Shown: positions 40,135 to 50,045, counted from the stretch's first letter. The stretch is DNA of 64,000 bases from Azorinus chamasolen (GCA_963576725.1 OY755247.1:13520534-13584533); one strand, 5' to 3'. The notes: generated by a model not told the origin, from the letters alone. Numbers and translations are program-made.

Positions 40135-41127
40135 TTTACCCGAGCACTATTCAAGCAGGAAATAATTATATCATGAATATTAATTAGATTAATTTTATAA
40201 TGGCATATAAACACATGACATTTTTGGGTAGGCAGAAACTGTAGAATCCGATCTATATTTTATCCTGTCACGTGCCTCTTTTCCTGACGGATAACAAGGT
40301 GACTGATAAACTTTTTGTTATTATGTCAGTTGGTCACATGACCAGTAGCCGAAACTACTTTTTTACCGAGACGCTTATTTCGTCAATACACAAATTTACG
40401 TCTACCGAGTACTGAATAAAAAAGTTTAACAAAGCGAATTTGTTGATTTCAATCGATACCCATTAAACTAAATAGATCTAGATCTAATTCTTTCACTTCA
40501 TTCTCCCAAACTTATATTCTTAGGCCTAGACTAGATCTAGGAGTAGATCAAGATCTAGCCTAGATCTACTTGTTTGTCGCGAAATTACCGTGTTTAGATA
40601 AATCCACATCAAGAATCATACATCGTCTAGATATCGTCAAGTGACAGGTTCTTTTTCTCACATAACCAACCAGGCCAACGGTTTTGTTTAGAGCATTTTT
40701 AAAGCAATGTGACTTTTTTGCATTCCATTGACGTACGTAATAACGCCTTTATAGTGACGTCATCAACAGTCTAGAGCCAGTAGAGTCGGGTATACGTTGC
40801 GGTGCATTTTGTGGTACATTCGGTACAAAATAATAAGAATAATATTTTGCTGTCGTGACAAGGATAAATAGAATATTTGGCTCCTAGCTTTGAATGAGAA
40901 ATGTTATCTGGCTCGGCTTCTGAATATATCAGGTTCGCCTTTGGCTCACCTGATATATTCATCCGCCTTGCCAGATAACATTTCTCATTCAAAGCTAGGA
41001 ACCAAATATTCTCTATATACTGTAAGCAAATAGAGCAGAACCTGATCAGACAGCTCCTATAGAAGCTGTCTGATCTGGGTCTACTCTGTTTGCAAAAATT
41101 GTGAAATGGCATTTATATGAAATAAAG
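40135..41127. mobile_element. M3 MITE interrupted by H
   Basis: GAAATAATTATATCATGAAT, ATTAATTAGATTAATTTTAT, AACTGTAGAATCCGATCTAT on the left. GCAAATAGAGCAGAACCTGA hairpin on the right with ATATGAAATAAAGG. Confidence 0.75.
40263..41016. mobile_element. H element, copy 2
   Basis: Same order as copy 1: TCCTGTCACG, GGTCACATGACC, GATCTAG runs, TGACGTCA (40755-40762), GACAAGGATAAATAG, terminal hairpin 40871-41011. About 150 bp shorter through internal deletions. Confidence 0.82.
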
Positions 41128-41129
41128 GA

Positions 41130-41305
41130 GTAACCCTTAATATGAATATTCATGGACTGAATTTTTATAATTGCACAATTTATTAACAAGGAAATTTTCA
41201 AAATCAGATCTACCAGTATAGTATTCCATAAGTAACCAGAGCTGGGTCTGGGTCTACTCTGTTTGTAAAGGTGCAAAAAGTCATCCGTATGAGGGAACAC
41301 GTTAA
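41130..41305. mobile_element. M3 MITE, hairpin reduced
   Basis: TATGAATATTCATGGAC, AACCAGAGCTGGGTCTGGG, right TTAA at 41302. Confidence 0.7.
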
Positions 41306-41423
41306 GAAAGTGGTGCTAGCCGCAACTGTCAGGGGATTATCCGATTGTGAAAAGTTATATCATAAACGTCTACCATGGATCTTTAGACATTGCCCGTGGT
41401 AATATTGCTACCTCATTCAAAGA

Positions 41424-41622
41424 TACAACAAAACCCCTCTTAAGCAAGCACCAACAAAGCATCAAATTCTCGGTCGAAAAGGCAGTTGGTAGCTTAATGC
41501 AGGATGAAAATTATGCAGAAAGCTCCTGTAGAAGCTTTCTTCATTACTTTCATCCTGCATTAAGCTTTCAAAGACACCTATATCTTATTGATAAGTGGTC
41601 GCTCTAGAGATGTTCTATTGTA
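41424..41622. mobile_element. M5 MITE, full length
   Basis: TA-CAACAAAACCCCTCTTAAG / CTCTAGAGATGTTCTATTG-TA. AAAGCTCCTGTAGAAGCTTT tip. Confidence 0.85.
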
Positions 41623-41737
41623 TTTCCCTTGAATAATTTATTGACTACATTAACTCTGACCACACTGTATGCAAAATTTGCAGTGAATTTGAAGCAAGGG
41701 GAGCAAGATAAAGTTACTCATGGTCTCATCATAATCC

Positions 41738-41793
41738 AAAATGTTTTACTCTCACAGTATTGGTTCCAAAATGTTTTACTCTCACAGTATTGT
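41738..41793 (+). repeat. 28-bp direct duplication
   Basis: CCAAAATGTTTTACTCTCAC and AGTATTG occur twice in tandem. Confidence 0.85.
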
Positions 41794-41909
41794 TTTGAAA
41801 TAACGGAAATTCAAAACAAAAACCACACTATATTTATAGACCAAAATGTTTGCAGACAACATTTGTTCAGCACGCTATGGGGGCGACTGTGATTACAGTT
41901 TTGATCCTG

Positions 41910-41975
41910 ATAATGAATGAATGAATGAATGGTGTTTTACGGCCCACCGACACTGATGGTCATATAGAGCCGAAT
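41910..41975 (+). repeat. (AATG)n and adjoining dispersed repeat-like sequence
   Basis: AATGAATGAATGAATG followed by GTGTTTTACGGCCCACCGAC, a type of sequence seen at ends of dispersed mollusc repeats. Family not identified. Confidence 0.35.
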
Positions 41976-42055
41976 AAATAATGTAAATAAAGCTATATGA
42001 TAAAGCATCAAGTAACACTGTATCTCATATGGATCACACTTTTGCTGACAAATAC

Positions 42056-42155
42056 TACAGTCCATAGAACCTGTCTTAAGTGGCCATTCACTTATTGAAC
42101 ATAGCAGGTGCTTGCTTAATGCAGGTCGAATGTAATGTAGAAAGCTACTATAGAA
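42056..42155. mobile_element. M5 left half
   Basis: CAGTCCATAGAACCTGTCTT, GCAGGTGCTTGCTTAATGC, GTAGAAAGCTACTATAG. Confidence 0.65.
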
Positions 42156-42207
42156 AACCAAAATTTGCCTTTATGACCCATAATTAGACCTCTTTTTTGA
42201 TGGCCCC

Positions 42208-42435
42208 TTAACCCATTACATCATAGGCTATATTAAAATTTTAGACTCAACCTCTTTGAATAAATTTACCAAAATGGGAGCATTTACATGAGAAAAGGAT
42301 TTTTTTTAGAATTGTGCAGTTTTTAAACCATTGTGATAAATAGAGCATTTTCTCCTTAGGAGCAAATGCTCTATTTATCACAATGGTTTCAAAAAGTACC
42401 TTTTACAGAGGCGTCAATATGAGGGAATGGGTTAA
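42208..42435. mobile_element. M1 MITE, full length
   Basis: TTAA both borders. CCCATTACATCATAGGC / GAGGGAATGGG. TCTCCTTAGGAGC tip. Confidence 0.9.
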
Positions 42436-42635
42436 GACAGGTTGTACTGTAGTTTTGCAGACTAAAGGTTAAGTTAACAAAACTTGGCAGGCTAAATGTT
42501 CTGTAAAACATCCACAAAATTGGCTCTCAATACGGTATAGTTACATCCAATCAATACCAATGATTCAAGATGACATCATTCTGCCCTTCGGCTCAATGAT
42601 CTTTGTTGTAAATAGGCTGTTCATGTCTCAATTCA

Positions 42636-42766
42636 AGTCGTAACTCTTTGCACGCTTCTAGTAAATTTTGTTTGCAAACATTGACGTCTGCTGCAATTCT
42701 GAAAGCTGATTTTTCTTTTACTTGATTTGTCCAACTCTGACAAGACTCCTGAGTTACACCGCATCT
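42636..42766. mobile_element. M7 left half
   Basis: AACTCTTTGCACGCTTCTAG end and TGACGTCTGCTGCAATTC. Cut by the K hairpin. Confidence 0.65.
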
Positions 42767-42945
42767 GGGTCCATGCTTATAAAACTTTTAAGTGAGTCTG
42801 AGTTCGTTCTCAAGTTTTTGATTGGTCAGATTTGAGCCTTTGGCTCAAATCTGAACAATCAAAAGCTTGAGAACTCAAATCTGACCAATCAAAAGCTTGA
42901 TAACGAAACTCAGACTCAACTAAAAATCTTTATAAGCATGGACCC
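42767..42945. mobile_element. K hairpin element
   Basis: Outer arms GGGTCCATGCTTATAAA / TTTATAAGCATGGACCC, then GTGAGTCTGAGTTCG / CGAAACTCAGACTCA. At the centre is TTTGAGCC-TTT-GGCTCAAA. The right arm holds a second copy of TCAAATCTGACCAATCAAAA. No coding capacity. Confidence 0.75.
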
Positions 42946-42952
42946 TGATCCC

Positions 42953-43083
42953 AGAGCTCCAGATAAGATTAAACATTTAATAATATCTCTTCGAGACGAT
43001 TTTAAAGAATGGTCACAGTATAGGGTATGGTGGAGAAATGATGGTTTTAGTATTTAGGTATGCACCTGTATCTGTTGCTCTGT
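42953..43083. mobile_element. M6 element, short
   Basis: CAGAGCTCCAGATAAGATTA / GTATCTGTTGCTCTG ends. Left arm lost, right arm GACGATTTTAAAGAATGGTC. Confidence 0.8.
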
Positions 43084-43135
43084 ACTCAGTATCTCATCTG
43101 GATTCAAACTGTTTGCAGAGGTTATCACAAACCAT
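43084..43135. mobile_element. M7 right-arm fragment
   Basis: TCTCATCTGGATTCAAACTG then GCAGAGGTTATCACA. Confidence 0.6.
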
Positions 43136-43445
43136 CCAGAGTGTCCAAACAGCTAGTTGACATTCATCCAGAGTGTCCAAAGAGCTAGTTTGACATTCAT
43201 CCAGAGTGTCCAAACAGCTAGTTTGACATTCATCCAGAGTGTCCAAAGAGCTAGTTTGACATTCATCAAGAGTGTCCAAACAGCTAGTTTGACACTCATC
43301 CAGAGTGTCCAAAGAGCTAGTTTGACATTCATCCAGAGTGTCCAAAGAGCTAGTTTGACATACAAATCATCCAGAGTGTCCAAAGAGCTAGTTTGACATA
43401 CAAATCATCCAGAGTGTCCAAAGAGCTAGTTTGACATTCATCAAG
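43133..43445 (+). repeat. 33-bp minisatellite
   Basis: About nine units of CATCCAGAGTGTCCAAAGAG + CTAGTTTGACATT. Two units carry an extra ACAAAT. Alternation of AAAGAG and AAACAG gives a two-unit pattern on the left. Because 33 is a multiple of three, frames stay open, but start/stop context is not gene-like. Confidence 0.95.
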
Positions 43446-43469
43446 CCATAGTTAAAGTTGTAATTATCT

Positions 43470-44114
43470 TATCCCTTTACTGTATGAATATTCATGAGAG
43501 AAATAATGACATCATGAATATTAATTAGATTTTTTTTATGAAAGGACAAGGGCAAAGGAATTTTTGGCAGTGGCAGAAACTGTAGAGTCATATTTATATT
43601 ACAGTTGAAATTCGATAACTCCAACTTCAAGGGACCATACAAATTAGTTCAAGACAACAGAAGTTTGAGTCATCCGATTTCTAATGTGAACAATTTCTCA
43701 AGATCACAACTTAATACAGGTCTAAAGTAATGCTGAAAGCTCCTGTAGGAGCTTTCAGCATTACTTTAGACCTGTATTAAGCTGTCACATGTATTTCTAG
43801 ACATCTGTACAGATACATTTTAGAGTAATTCTGTATTGTAAATTTTGGAAGGACCTAACTTTTAGTTTGTGTTATCCCGAAGTTTGAGTTATCAGAGTTC
43901 GAGATATTGAGATTCGACTGTATATCTCAAGCAAACAGCAGGTCCTATAGCAGCTGCCTGATCTTGGTCTAAGGTGTAGAAAGGGGTAGTCATAGATATG
44001 ATTCTACAGTTTCTGCCACTTCCAAGTTTTCCTGTGTTCATGTGCCATGAAATTAATCTGATTAATATTCATGTCATTATTTCTGAAATGAATATTCATG
44101 GAGTAAAGGATTAA
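43470..44114. mobile_element. M3 MITEs with an M5-type insert
   Basis: Left M3 (TATGAATATTCATGAGAG, GGCAGAAACTGTAGAGTC) is interrupted at 43,611. After the insert it gives GCAAACAGCAGGTCC, then runs into a second M3 right half (GATATGATTCTACAGTTTCT, GAATATTCATGGAGTAAAGG-TTAA 44111). Confidence 0.7.
43610..43922. mobile_element. M5-related pogo/Tigger-like MITE, diverged ends
   Basis: TA-CAGTTGAAATTCGATAACT / TATTGAGATTCGACTG-TA. Perfect-looking hairpin with AGTAATGCTGAAAGCTCC, GTAGGAGCTTTCAGCATTAC. The longest M5-type copy (309 bp). Confidence 0.85.
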
Positions 44115-44157
44115 CTCTGCTTTGTATATTCAGTATGCAAAGATTGAATGATTGATT

Positions 44158-44298
44158 GTTTGCTAATGGAATTTGATTAATCTGTTTCTTTACTTTCTAA
44201 AATTGCTACAATGTTCCACCTTCTGTATTTCATCAACTATTTGGTCTAAGAATATTGTGTGGGTATTGACATTTTGGACTAAATAAAGAATAGGGAAA
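44158..44298 (+). mobile_element. M2 right half
   Basis: TTTGCTAATGGAATTTGATT, ACAATGTTCCACCTTC, ATAAAGAATAGGGAAAA. Confidence 0.7.
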
Positions 44299-44419
44299 AT
44301 CTTGGTCCTAGGTAAATCAGTCCTAGCACTACCCTCATAATGTTGAGTGCTAAACCGTAAGTACCATTTCGTACCTGAATTTTCAAAGTAGTAAACCATG
44401 CTGTTTATTCATTAGTAAC

Positions 44420-44575
44420 AGGGCATGACAAACAATGCAGACCCTGATCAAAGGAGCACTTTTGAACAAGGTTGACAAATTTTAGCAAATGCCAGTGCGC
44501 TCATTTCCTGATATGACCTGACTGGGGATCGAACCTGCACGACCTCAACTTTCTAAGTGAATCAGCTTCATGGAA
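44420..44575 (-). repeat. M8 scrap and SINE-like B box
   Basis: CAAACAATGCAGACCCTGAT (M8). On the minus strand at about 44,526-44,540, GCAGGTTCGATCCCC matches an RNA polymerase III B box. No tRNA fold found. Confidence 0.45.
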
Positions 44576-44582
44576 GTGCAGT

Positions 44583-44768
44583 AGAACCTATCTTAAGCAA
44601 CCATTTGTTTATTGAACACTGAAGTCTTAAAAAGCAAGTAGTTGCTAAATGCAGGGCAAAAGTAATGCAGAAAGTTCCAACAAGAGCTTTCTGCATTCCT
44701 TTTGCCCTAAGTAAAGCTACCCATGTCTTAATTAAGGACCCAGATTTACACCACCGTTTAATGTTTGC
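44583..44768. mobile_element. M5 MITE, right end lost
   Basis: CAGTAGAACCTATCTTAAGC, arms AAAAGTAATGCAGAAAG / CTTTCTGCATTCCTTTTGCC. Ends at the TTAA of the next element. Confidence 0.75.
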
Positions 44769-45022
44769 TTAACCCTTCCCCTAATATAAATGCATTTACA
44801 AGCATCTGCAAAAAGAGTAGACCCAGATCAGATGGCTCCTATAGGAGCCGTCTGATCAGGGTCTGCTCTGTTTGCTAATGGAATTTGATAGATATGTTAA
44901 TCTGTACTTTCTAAAATGGCTACACTGTGTTCCACCTTCCACATTTCATTATAATGGTTTTGTCTATGAATATTCAGTAGGTAATGAAATCTTTAATAAA
45001 CACAGAACAGGGAAAGGGTTAA
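44769..45022 (+). mobile_element. M2 MITE, full length
   Basis: TTAA both borders. Tip GCTCCTATAGGAGC (44835-44848), GTTCCACCTTCCACA, CACAGAACAGGGAAAGGG. Confidence 0.92.
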
Positions 45023-45566
45023 TATTCTGAAAATGGGTGATCCTTTGAAAGCAAAAGTAGAAATGTAAGGAGAAAATTGCAGACTTGGTTTTATTGAGTA
45101 TGTTCATGATTAGTAATTAAAAGTGCAACACTACTCACGCCCCCTAGCACAGCTTAAGCTGAGTATTCAATTTTAAAACTAATATTATCAAAACTACTGA
45201 TCCCGAAGGACCAGAAAATATAACAACACTGAGAAGGACAGGTTCCACTGTAGTTTTGTTTTCTGTTTCATCATCCTTATCTAACTTTGGCCAAGATTTG
45301 GTGCTACTTTCTGTTTTGCTGAGAACAAATTGGTATGGGAGTGAGTAGTATAAGCATGTATGGGCCAAGAAAAGCAAGGCCAACAGATAAATAAACAATA
45401 AACACATTTATGATCATAATAAAACGTATATTTCACCTTGCACTGACATTTGTAGTAGCTTGTCACTATGCAGCCAAATGTCATCCCTTAGACTTAACCA
45501 CGTAAATAATGTTTGCAAAAAATGCAGTCTGCTTTATTTTTCAAAGTTTAAATTTCTCCTAATTCT
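45023..45566. other. About 540 bp without recognised element
   Basis: An 87-codon minus-strand frame (45,144-45,407) starts with a hydrophobic stretch, but has no recognised domain or gene context. I do not call it. Confidence 0.4.
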
Positions 45567-45777
45567 TTAATCCTCTACCCAATAAATGTTAATGTAAGAA
45601 ATAATGACATCATGAATATTAATTAGATTAATTGTTATAATAGCACATGTTGAAAGCGGCTCCGCCCTTGGACTTCCTAGATTTAGCTTGACATAACCAA
45701 GAAACATACATAATAAGCAAACAGAGCAGACCCTGGGTCTATTATGTTTGCAAAGTCTCTATTAGGGAAAGGGTTAA
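45567..45777. mobile_element. M3 MITE, tipless hairpin
   Basis: TTAA both borders. AATGACATCATGAATATTAA, CAAACAGAGCAGACCCTGGG / TCTATTATGTTTGC. Confidence 0.85.
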
Positions 45778-45976
45778 CCTTTAACTCTATGGGTAGACCT
45801 TTATATGCCTTCAAAATGATGCAGAATGTACTTCTACAACTTTGATGAAGAGGAGTTGGGAGGAAAGAGTGTGTCCTTGCTTCGTGTGAATTAGGTATGG
45901 TTGAGTAACTAGCGGTAAACTGTCACATTGTTGTCAGTAGTGTAGAACCTGATAAGGGTACAGACTTTGATAGTTA

Positions 45977-46084
45977 GGAGAGACAGAGAGACAGACAGAG
46001 AGAGAGATGAGAGACAGAGACAGAGAGAGAGGAGAGACAGAGAGAGGAGATACAGAGAGACAGACAGAGAAAGCTACAGAGACA

Positions 46085-46116
<32 letters not shown>

Positions 46117-46290
46117 AAAGAGAGAAAAAGAGAGTGAGAGAGAGAAGGGAGAAAAGAGAGAGAGAGAGAGAGGGGGGGGGGGAGAAAGTGAGGGTCAGAA
46201 AGAATGACAGGAAGATAGATTGAGATAGGAAGAAACAAAAAGATGGAGAGGGAAAGACAGAAGGGGTAGAGAGAGAAAACAGGGAGGAAG
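45977..46290 (+). repeat. GA-rich purine tract
   Basis: About 310 bases of GAGA/GACAGA with a G10 run near 46,175. Nearly all purine on the + strand. The apparent ORFs on both strands (Arg/Glu or Ser/Leu) are composition artefacts. Confidence 0.95.
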
Positions 46291-46517
46291 AGATTAAACA
46301 AAGAGAATATGGATCATCTAAGAAGGAATTCACTATTAGCACAATCATTATCTGCATTATTTACAAATATCATCATCTTATGTTATACCATAGAGACTTA
46401 ACCAGGCTTATCATGATAAGTGCAGTACTAGTATTTGCTTATAGTTTGGATCAAGATGACATGCTGTATCTGATCAGGATCAAAGCTTTTTTACATTAAG
46501 TAAGTAGTTTCTTGATT

Positions 46518-46722
46518 TTAACTCATTCCCGCATATAGACGCCTTTGTAAAAGTCACTTTGTGAAACCATTGTGATAAATAGAGCATTTGCTCCATAGGA
46601 GCAAATGCTCTATTTATCACAATGGTTTCAACACTACACAATTCTAAAATTTTCGTTTTTAGTAGTAAATGCTCCTTTCGGTAGATTTGTTCAAAGAAGT
46701 TGGATCTAAAAATAGCCTAGAT
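46518..46722. mobile_element. M1 MITE, right end lost
   Basis: TTAA left. TTGCTCCATAGGAGCAA tip. TTCGGTAGATTTGTTC. Confidence 0.85.
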
Positions 46723-47113
46723 GAGAGTTTGTGCAGATATCATTTTTGACAACATGATAAGGGCTGATAAAGACAGAATGATGTAACCAATGAATGGAAG
46801 ACAAAAGAAGAACATGACTTACTATGGCAAGAGATTATATCCAAATGAAAAAGTCTCTTTCTGAAGATTAAGAAGTCCAATAATTGTTGACAAAATCCAG
46901 TAATTGTAGGTGTCACGAGGAGACCGCTACTGGTCAGTCTGTTGTTTATGTCCAATACAGAATTTGGAACATGACTTCTGAATGAACAGACAGAGTGAAT
47001 AAGAACGGTACAATCTACATTCCAATTCAAAAGCTTCATTCCATTTATTAGTGTGTGTGTGTGTATGCTCCTGCATTGTTCTCTGTAAAAGGTTGTCTAC
47101 AGTTTATCTCACA
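46723..47113. other. No recognised element or gene; short (GT)n at 47,051-47,065
   Basis: A 99-codon minus-strand frame (46,740-47,039) exists without recognisable domains. (GT)7 follows it. Confidence 0.4.
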
Positions 47114-47365
47114 GTTAATCCTCTCCCTGTTTAATATTCATGAGAGGAATAATGACATCATGAATATTTATTAACAGAATTTTTATAATAGCATATATAC
47201 ACAGCATGTTTTGGCTCAATAAGAAACTGTAGAATCAGATCTATATTTTATACGATAGGCAAACAGAGCAGACCCTGATCAGACGGCTTCTATAGGAGCC
47301 ATCTGATGTGGGTCTACTATGTTAGCAAATGCGTGAAAAGATGTTTATATGAAGGAAAGTGTTAA
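47114..47365. mobile_element. M3 MITE (CCCTGTT subtype), full length
   Basis: TTAA both borders. GGCTTCTATAGGAGCC tip. ATATGAAGGAAAGTG. Confidence 0.9.
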
Positions 47366-48295
47366 TCCTTTATCTAATAGACACCTTTGAAACTCAAGTA
47401 GACCCAGTAGAGATGGCTCATGTTGGAGCTGTTTGATAAGGGTAATATGTTCTGTTGGTTTATGAAATAATACAGATCTAATTCAACATTTTCTGCAATT
47501 GTCAAAACTTCCCATGTCATTATAAAAAGATCATCTACATAATAGTTACAATGTTTACTTGATATTCACAATGTCTACTTGATATTCACAATGTCTACAT
47601 AATATTCACAATGTCTACTTGATATTCATAATGTCTACATAATATTCACAATGTCTACTTGATATTCAAAATGTCTACTTGATATTCACAATGTCTACTT
47701 GATATTCACAATGTCTACTTGATATTCACAATGTCTACTTGATATTCATAATGTCTACTTGATATTCACAATGTCTATTTGATATTCACAATGTCTACAT
47801 AATATTCACAATGTCTACTTGATATGCATGATGTCTACTTGATATTCATAATGTCTACTTGATATTCATTTCTACTTGATATTCATGATGTCTACATGAT
47901 ATTCATAATGTCTACTTGATATTCATAATGTCTACTTGATATTTATGATGTCTACTTGATATTCATGATTTCTACTTGATATTCATCATGGCTACTTGAT
48001 ATTCATCATGTCTACTTGATGATTTCTACTTGATATTCATAATGTCTTCTTGATATTCATGATGTCTCCTTGATATTCATGATTTCTACTTGATATTCAT
48101 GATTTCTACTTTATATGATGTCTATTTCATATTCATGATGTCTACTGTCTTGATCTTCATGATTTCTACTGGATATGATATCTACTTGATATTCATGATG
48201 TCTTCTTGATATTCATAATGTCTACTTGATATTCATGATTTCTACTTGATATTCATGATGTCATTATTTCGTATATGACTATTCATCTGGTAAAG
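47362..48295. mobile_element. M3 MITE expanded by an internal satellite
   Basis: Left side: TTAA, ATCTAATAGACACCTTTG, GTAGACCCAGTAGAGATGG hairpin, ACAGATCTAATTCAAC. Right side: GATGTCATTATTTCGTATAT and ACTATTCATCTGG. The array at 47,541-48,260 sits where the normal element has a single ATTCATGATGTCATTATTTC. Confidence 0.75.
47541..48260 (+). repeat. 20-bp satellite array
   Basis: About 35 units of TGATATTCAcAATGTCTACT. Early units carry CACAATG, later ones CATAATG, CATGATG and CATGATT. The right part is less regular. Confidence 0.95.
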
Positions 48296-48323
48296 AGTCC
48301 ACTCTTTATGCCATGCATGTCTT

Positions 48324-48550
48324 TTAACCCTTTCCTCCATAAATACGCCTTTCTACAGCTCTGTAAAAATCACCTATTGAAACCATTGTGATAAATAGAG
48401 CATTTGCTCCTATAGGAACAAATGCTCTATTTATCACAATTGTTTCAAACTACAAAATTCTAATATTTTCCTTTTCTCTAGTTAATGCTCCTTTTTGGTG
48501 GATTTAATCAAAGTGGTTGGATCTAAAAATAGCCTATGAGGGAATGGGAA
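48324..48550. mobile_element. M1 MITE
   Basis: TTAA left. Tip TGCTCCTATAGGAACA. Right end ATGAGGGAATGGG without TTAA. Confidence 0.88.
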
Positions 48551-48556
48551 TGTAAT

Positions 48557-48715
48557 AGAATAGAACCAGATTAGATGGTTCCTGTAATAATATAGATCTG
48601 GTTCTGAAGTTCTTGTCATGATAAAAAATGCCCTTGTTAAAAGTGCCATCATGGAAATTCAATTAACCCTTTCCCTGTACTATGTTTTTTTCCAAATAAA
48701 GTACAGGGAATTAAT
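48557..48715. mobile_element. M3 scrap and miniature M2
   Basis: 48,557-48,658 is an M3 remnant (GATGGTTCCTG, TATAGATCTGGTTCTG). At 48,660 TTAACCCTTTCCCTGTACTA is followed within 60 bp by AGTACAGGGAATTAATTAA, so only the two ends remain. Confidence 0.6.
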
Positions 48716-49040
48716 TAAACACTTTTAACCACATTTCTTCAATATGTGGTGATCTGATGTATTGTATAAAATGGAACATCAGTTTTGAACCTGAGTGTAG
48801 GAATCATGAATTCATTCACTGTGAAAGTCAGTGATGGAGAACATGATAAACATGAGGGATTATTACAGAGTAGACTCCCTTGTTTGCTCTTCATCCTCAC
48901 ACCTCTGATAACCTGTAGATAACATTTCTTGTTATCATACTTGTTCCCATAGCAACACCAAGAAATCTTACCCCGGCAACATTTTGGGCAAAAATTATCT
49001 TCTGCTGCAAACTTCCCTAATCAAGTTTCAAACAGATTAT
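48716..49040. other. No recognised element or gene
   Basis: No hairpin or long frame seen. Confidence 0.4.
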
Positions 49041-49334
49041 TTAACCCTTCCCTCCATAAATAAACCTTTCTATGCCTTTGCAAACAGAGAAGACCCAGAA
49101 CAGTGGTGGCTTCTATAGCAAACAGAGAAGACCCAGAGCAGAGTGGCGGCTCCTATAGAAGTGGTCTGATCTGAGTCTGCTATGTTTGTTTGTAGAGTAA
49201 TATAGATCTGATTCCATAGTTTATACTTTGGCAAAATTTTCATGTGTTAATAAATTATGTCATTTTAATAAATTAATGTAATTAATATTCATGATGTCAT
49301 CTTTTTTACATGAATATTCATGGAGTAATAGATA
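49041..49334. mobile_element. M3 MITE with repeated hairpin arm
   Basis: TTAA left. GCAAACAGAGAAGACCCAGA occurs twice (49,079 and 49,117). TTTTACATGAATATTCATGG right end. Confidence 0.8.
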
Positions 49335-49395
49335 AATAAACTAAAATAGCATCTCAACGAGGTACTACACAAATCCATTTCATACCACATTTACC

Positions 49396-49649
49396 TTCGC
49401 CCTTTACTCCATATATACACTTTTCTACACCTTTGCAAACAGAGAAGACCCAGACCAAATGGTTCCTGTAGGAGTCATCTGATCAGGGTCTTCACTGTTT
49501 GCTTATGATATAACATAGATATGATTCTACAGTTTCTGCCATGGCCAAAATGTCTTGTGATCATAAAATTATGCTACTATAAAAAGTAATCTAATTAATA
49601 TTCATGACATCATTATTTCTTACATTAATATTCATAGAGTAAACTTTAA
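49396..49649. mobile_element. M3 MITE, full length
   Basis: CCCTTTACTCCATATATAC / TCATAGAGTAAAC ends, tip TTCCTGTAGGAG, TCTACAGTTTCTGCCATGGC. Confidence 0.9.
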
Positions 49650-49895
49650 CCCTTTCCCTAATGTAAGCGCATTTTCATGCCTTTGCAAATAGAGTTGACC
49701 AAGATCAGATGGCTCCTATAGGAGCCGTCTGATCAGGGTCTGCTCTGTTTGCTATTGAAATTTGATAGATCTGTTTGTTTAGTTTCTAAAATGGCTACAA
49801 TGTTCCACCTTCCATATTTCATTATAACTATATTATCCATGACTATTGAGTAGGTATTGAAAGTTGGAATAAACATAGAACAGGGAAAGGGCTAA
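49646..49895 (+). mobile_element. M2 MITE, full length
   Basis: Shares TTAA 49646 with the M3. Tip GGCTCCTATAGGAGCC. Right border CTAA. Confidence 0.92.
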
Positions 49896-49939
49896 AGCAC
49901 TGATAGGTGAGTTCCACTTGGAAAACTCCGCATTCACAC

Positions 49940-50045
49940 GGTTTACCCTTTCCCTGGTTTATGTTCCTCCTATAGGAACTGCCTGATCTGGGTCTACTCT
50001 GTTTGCAAATATGTGAAAACATGTTTATACAAAGGAAAGTGTTAA
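49940..50045 (-). mobile_element. M2 MITE, deleted centre
   Basis: CCCTTTCCCTGGTTTATG directly joined to CTCCTATAGGAACTGCC and TTTATACAAAGGAAAGTG. Confidence 0.75.

Noticed and set aside
43094..43396. Repetitive protein (DTLDECQTS units) from the 33-bp minisatellite
   Set aside because: Open in several frames on both strands simply because the unit length is a multiple of three with no stops. No gene context.
45974..46357. 127-codon Ser/Leu-rich frame on the minus strand
   Set aside because: Translation of the GA-rich simple repeat.
47541..48260. CRISPR-like array
   Set aside because: A 20-bp tandem satellite without spacers in a eukaryotic setting.
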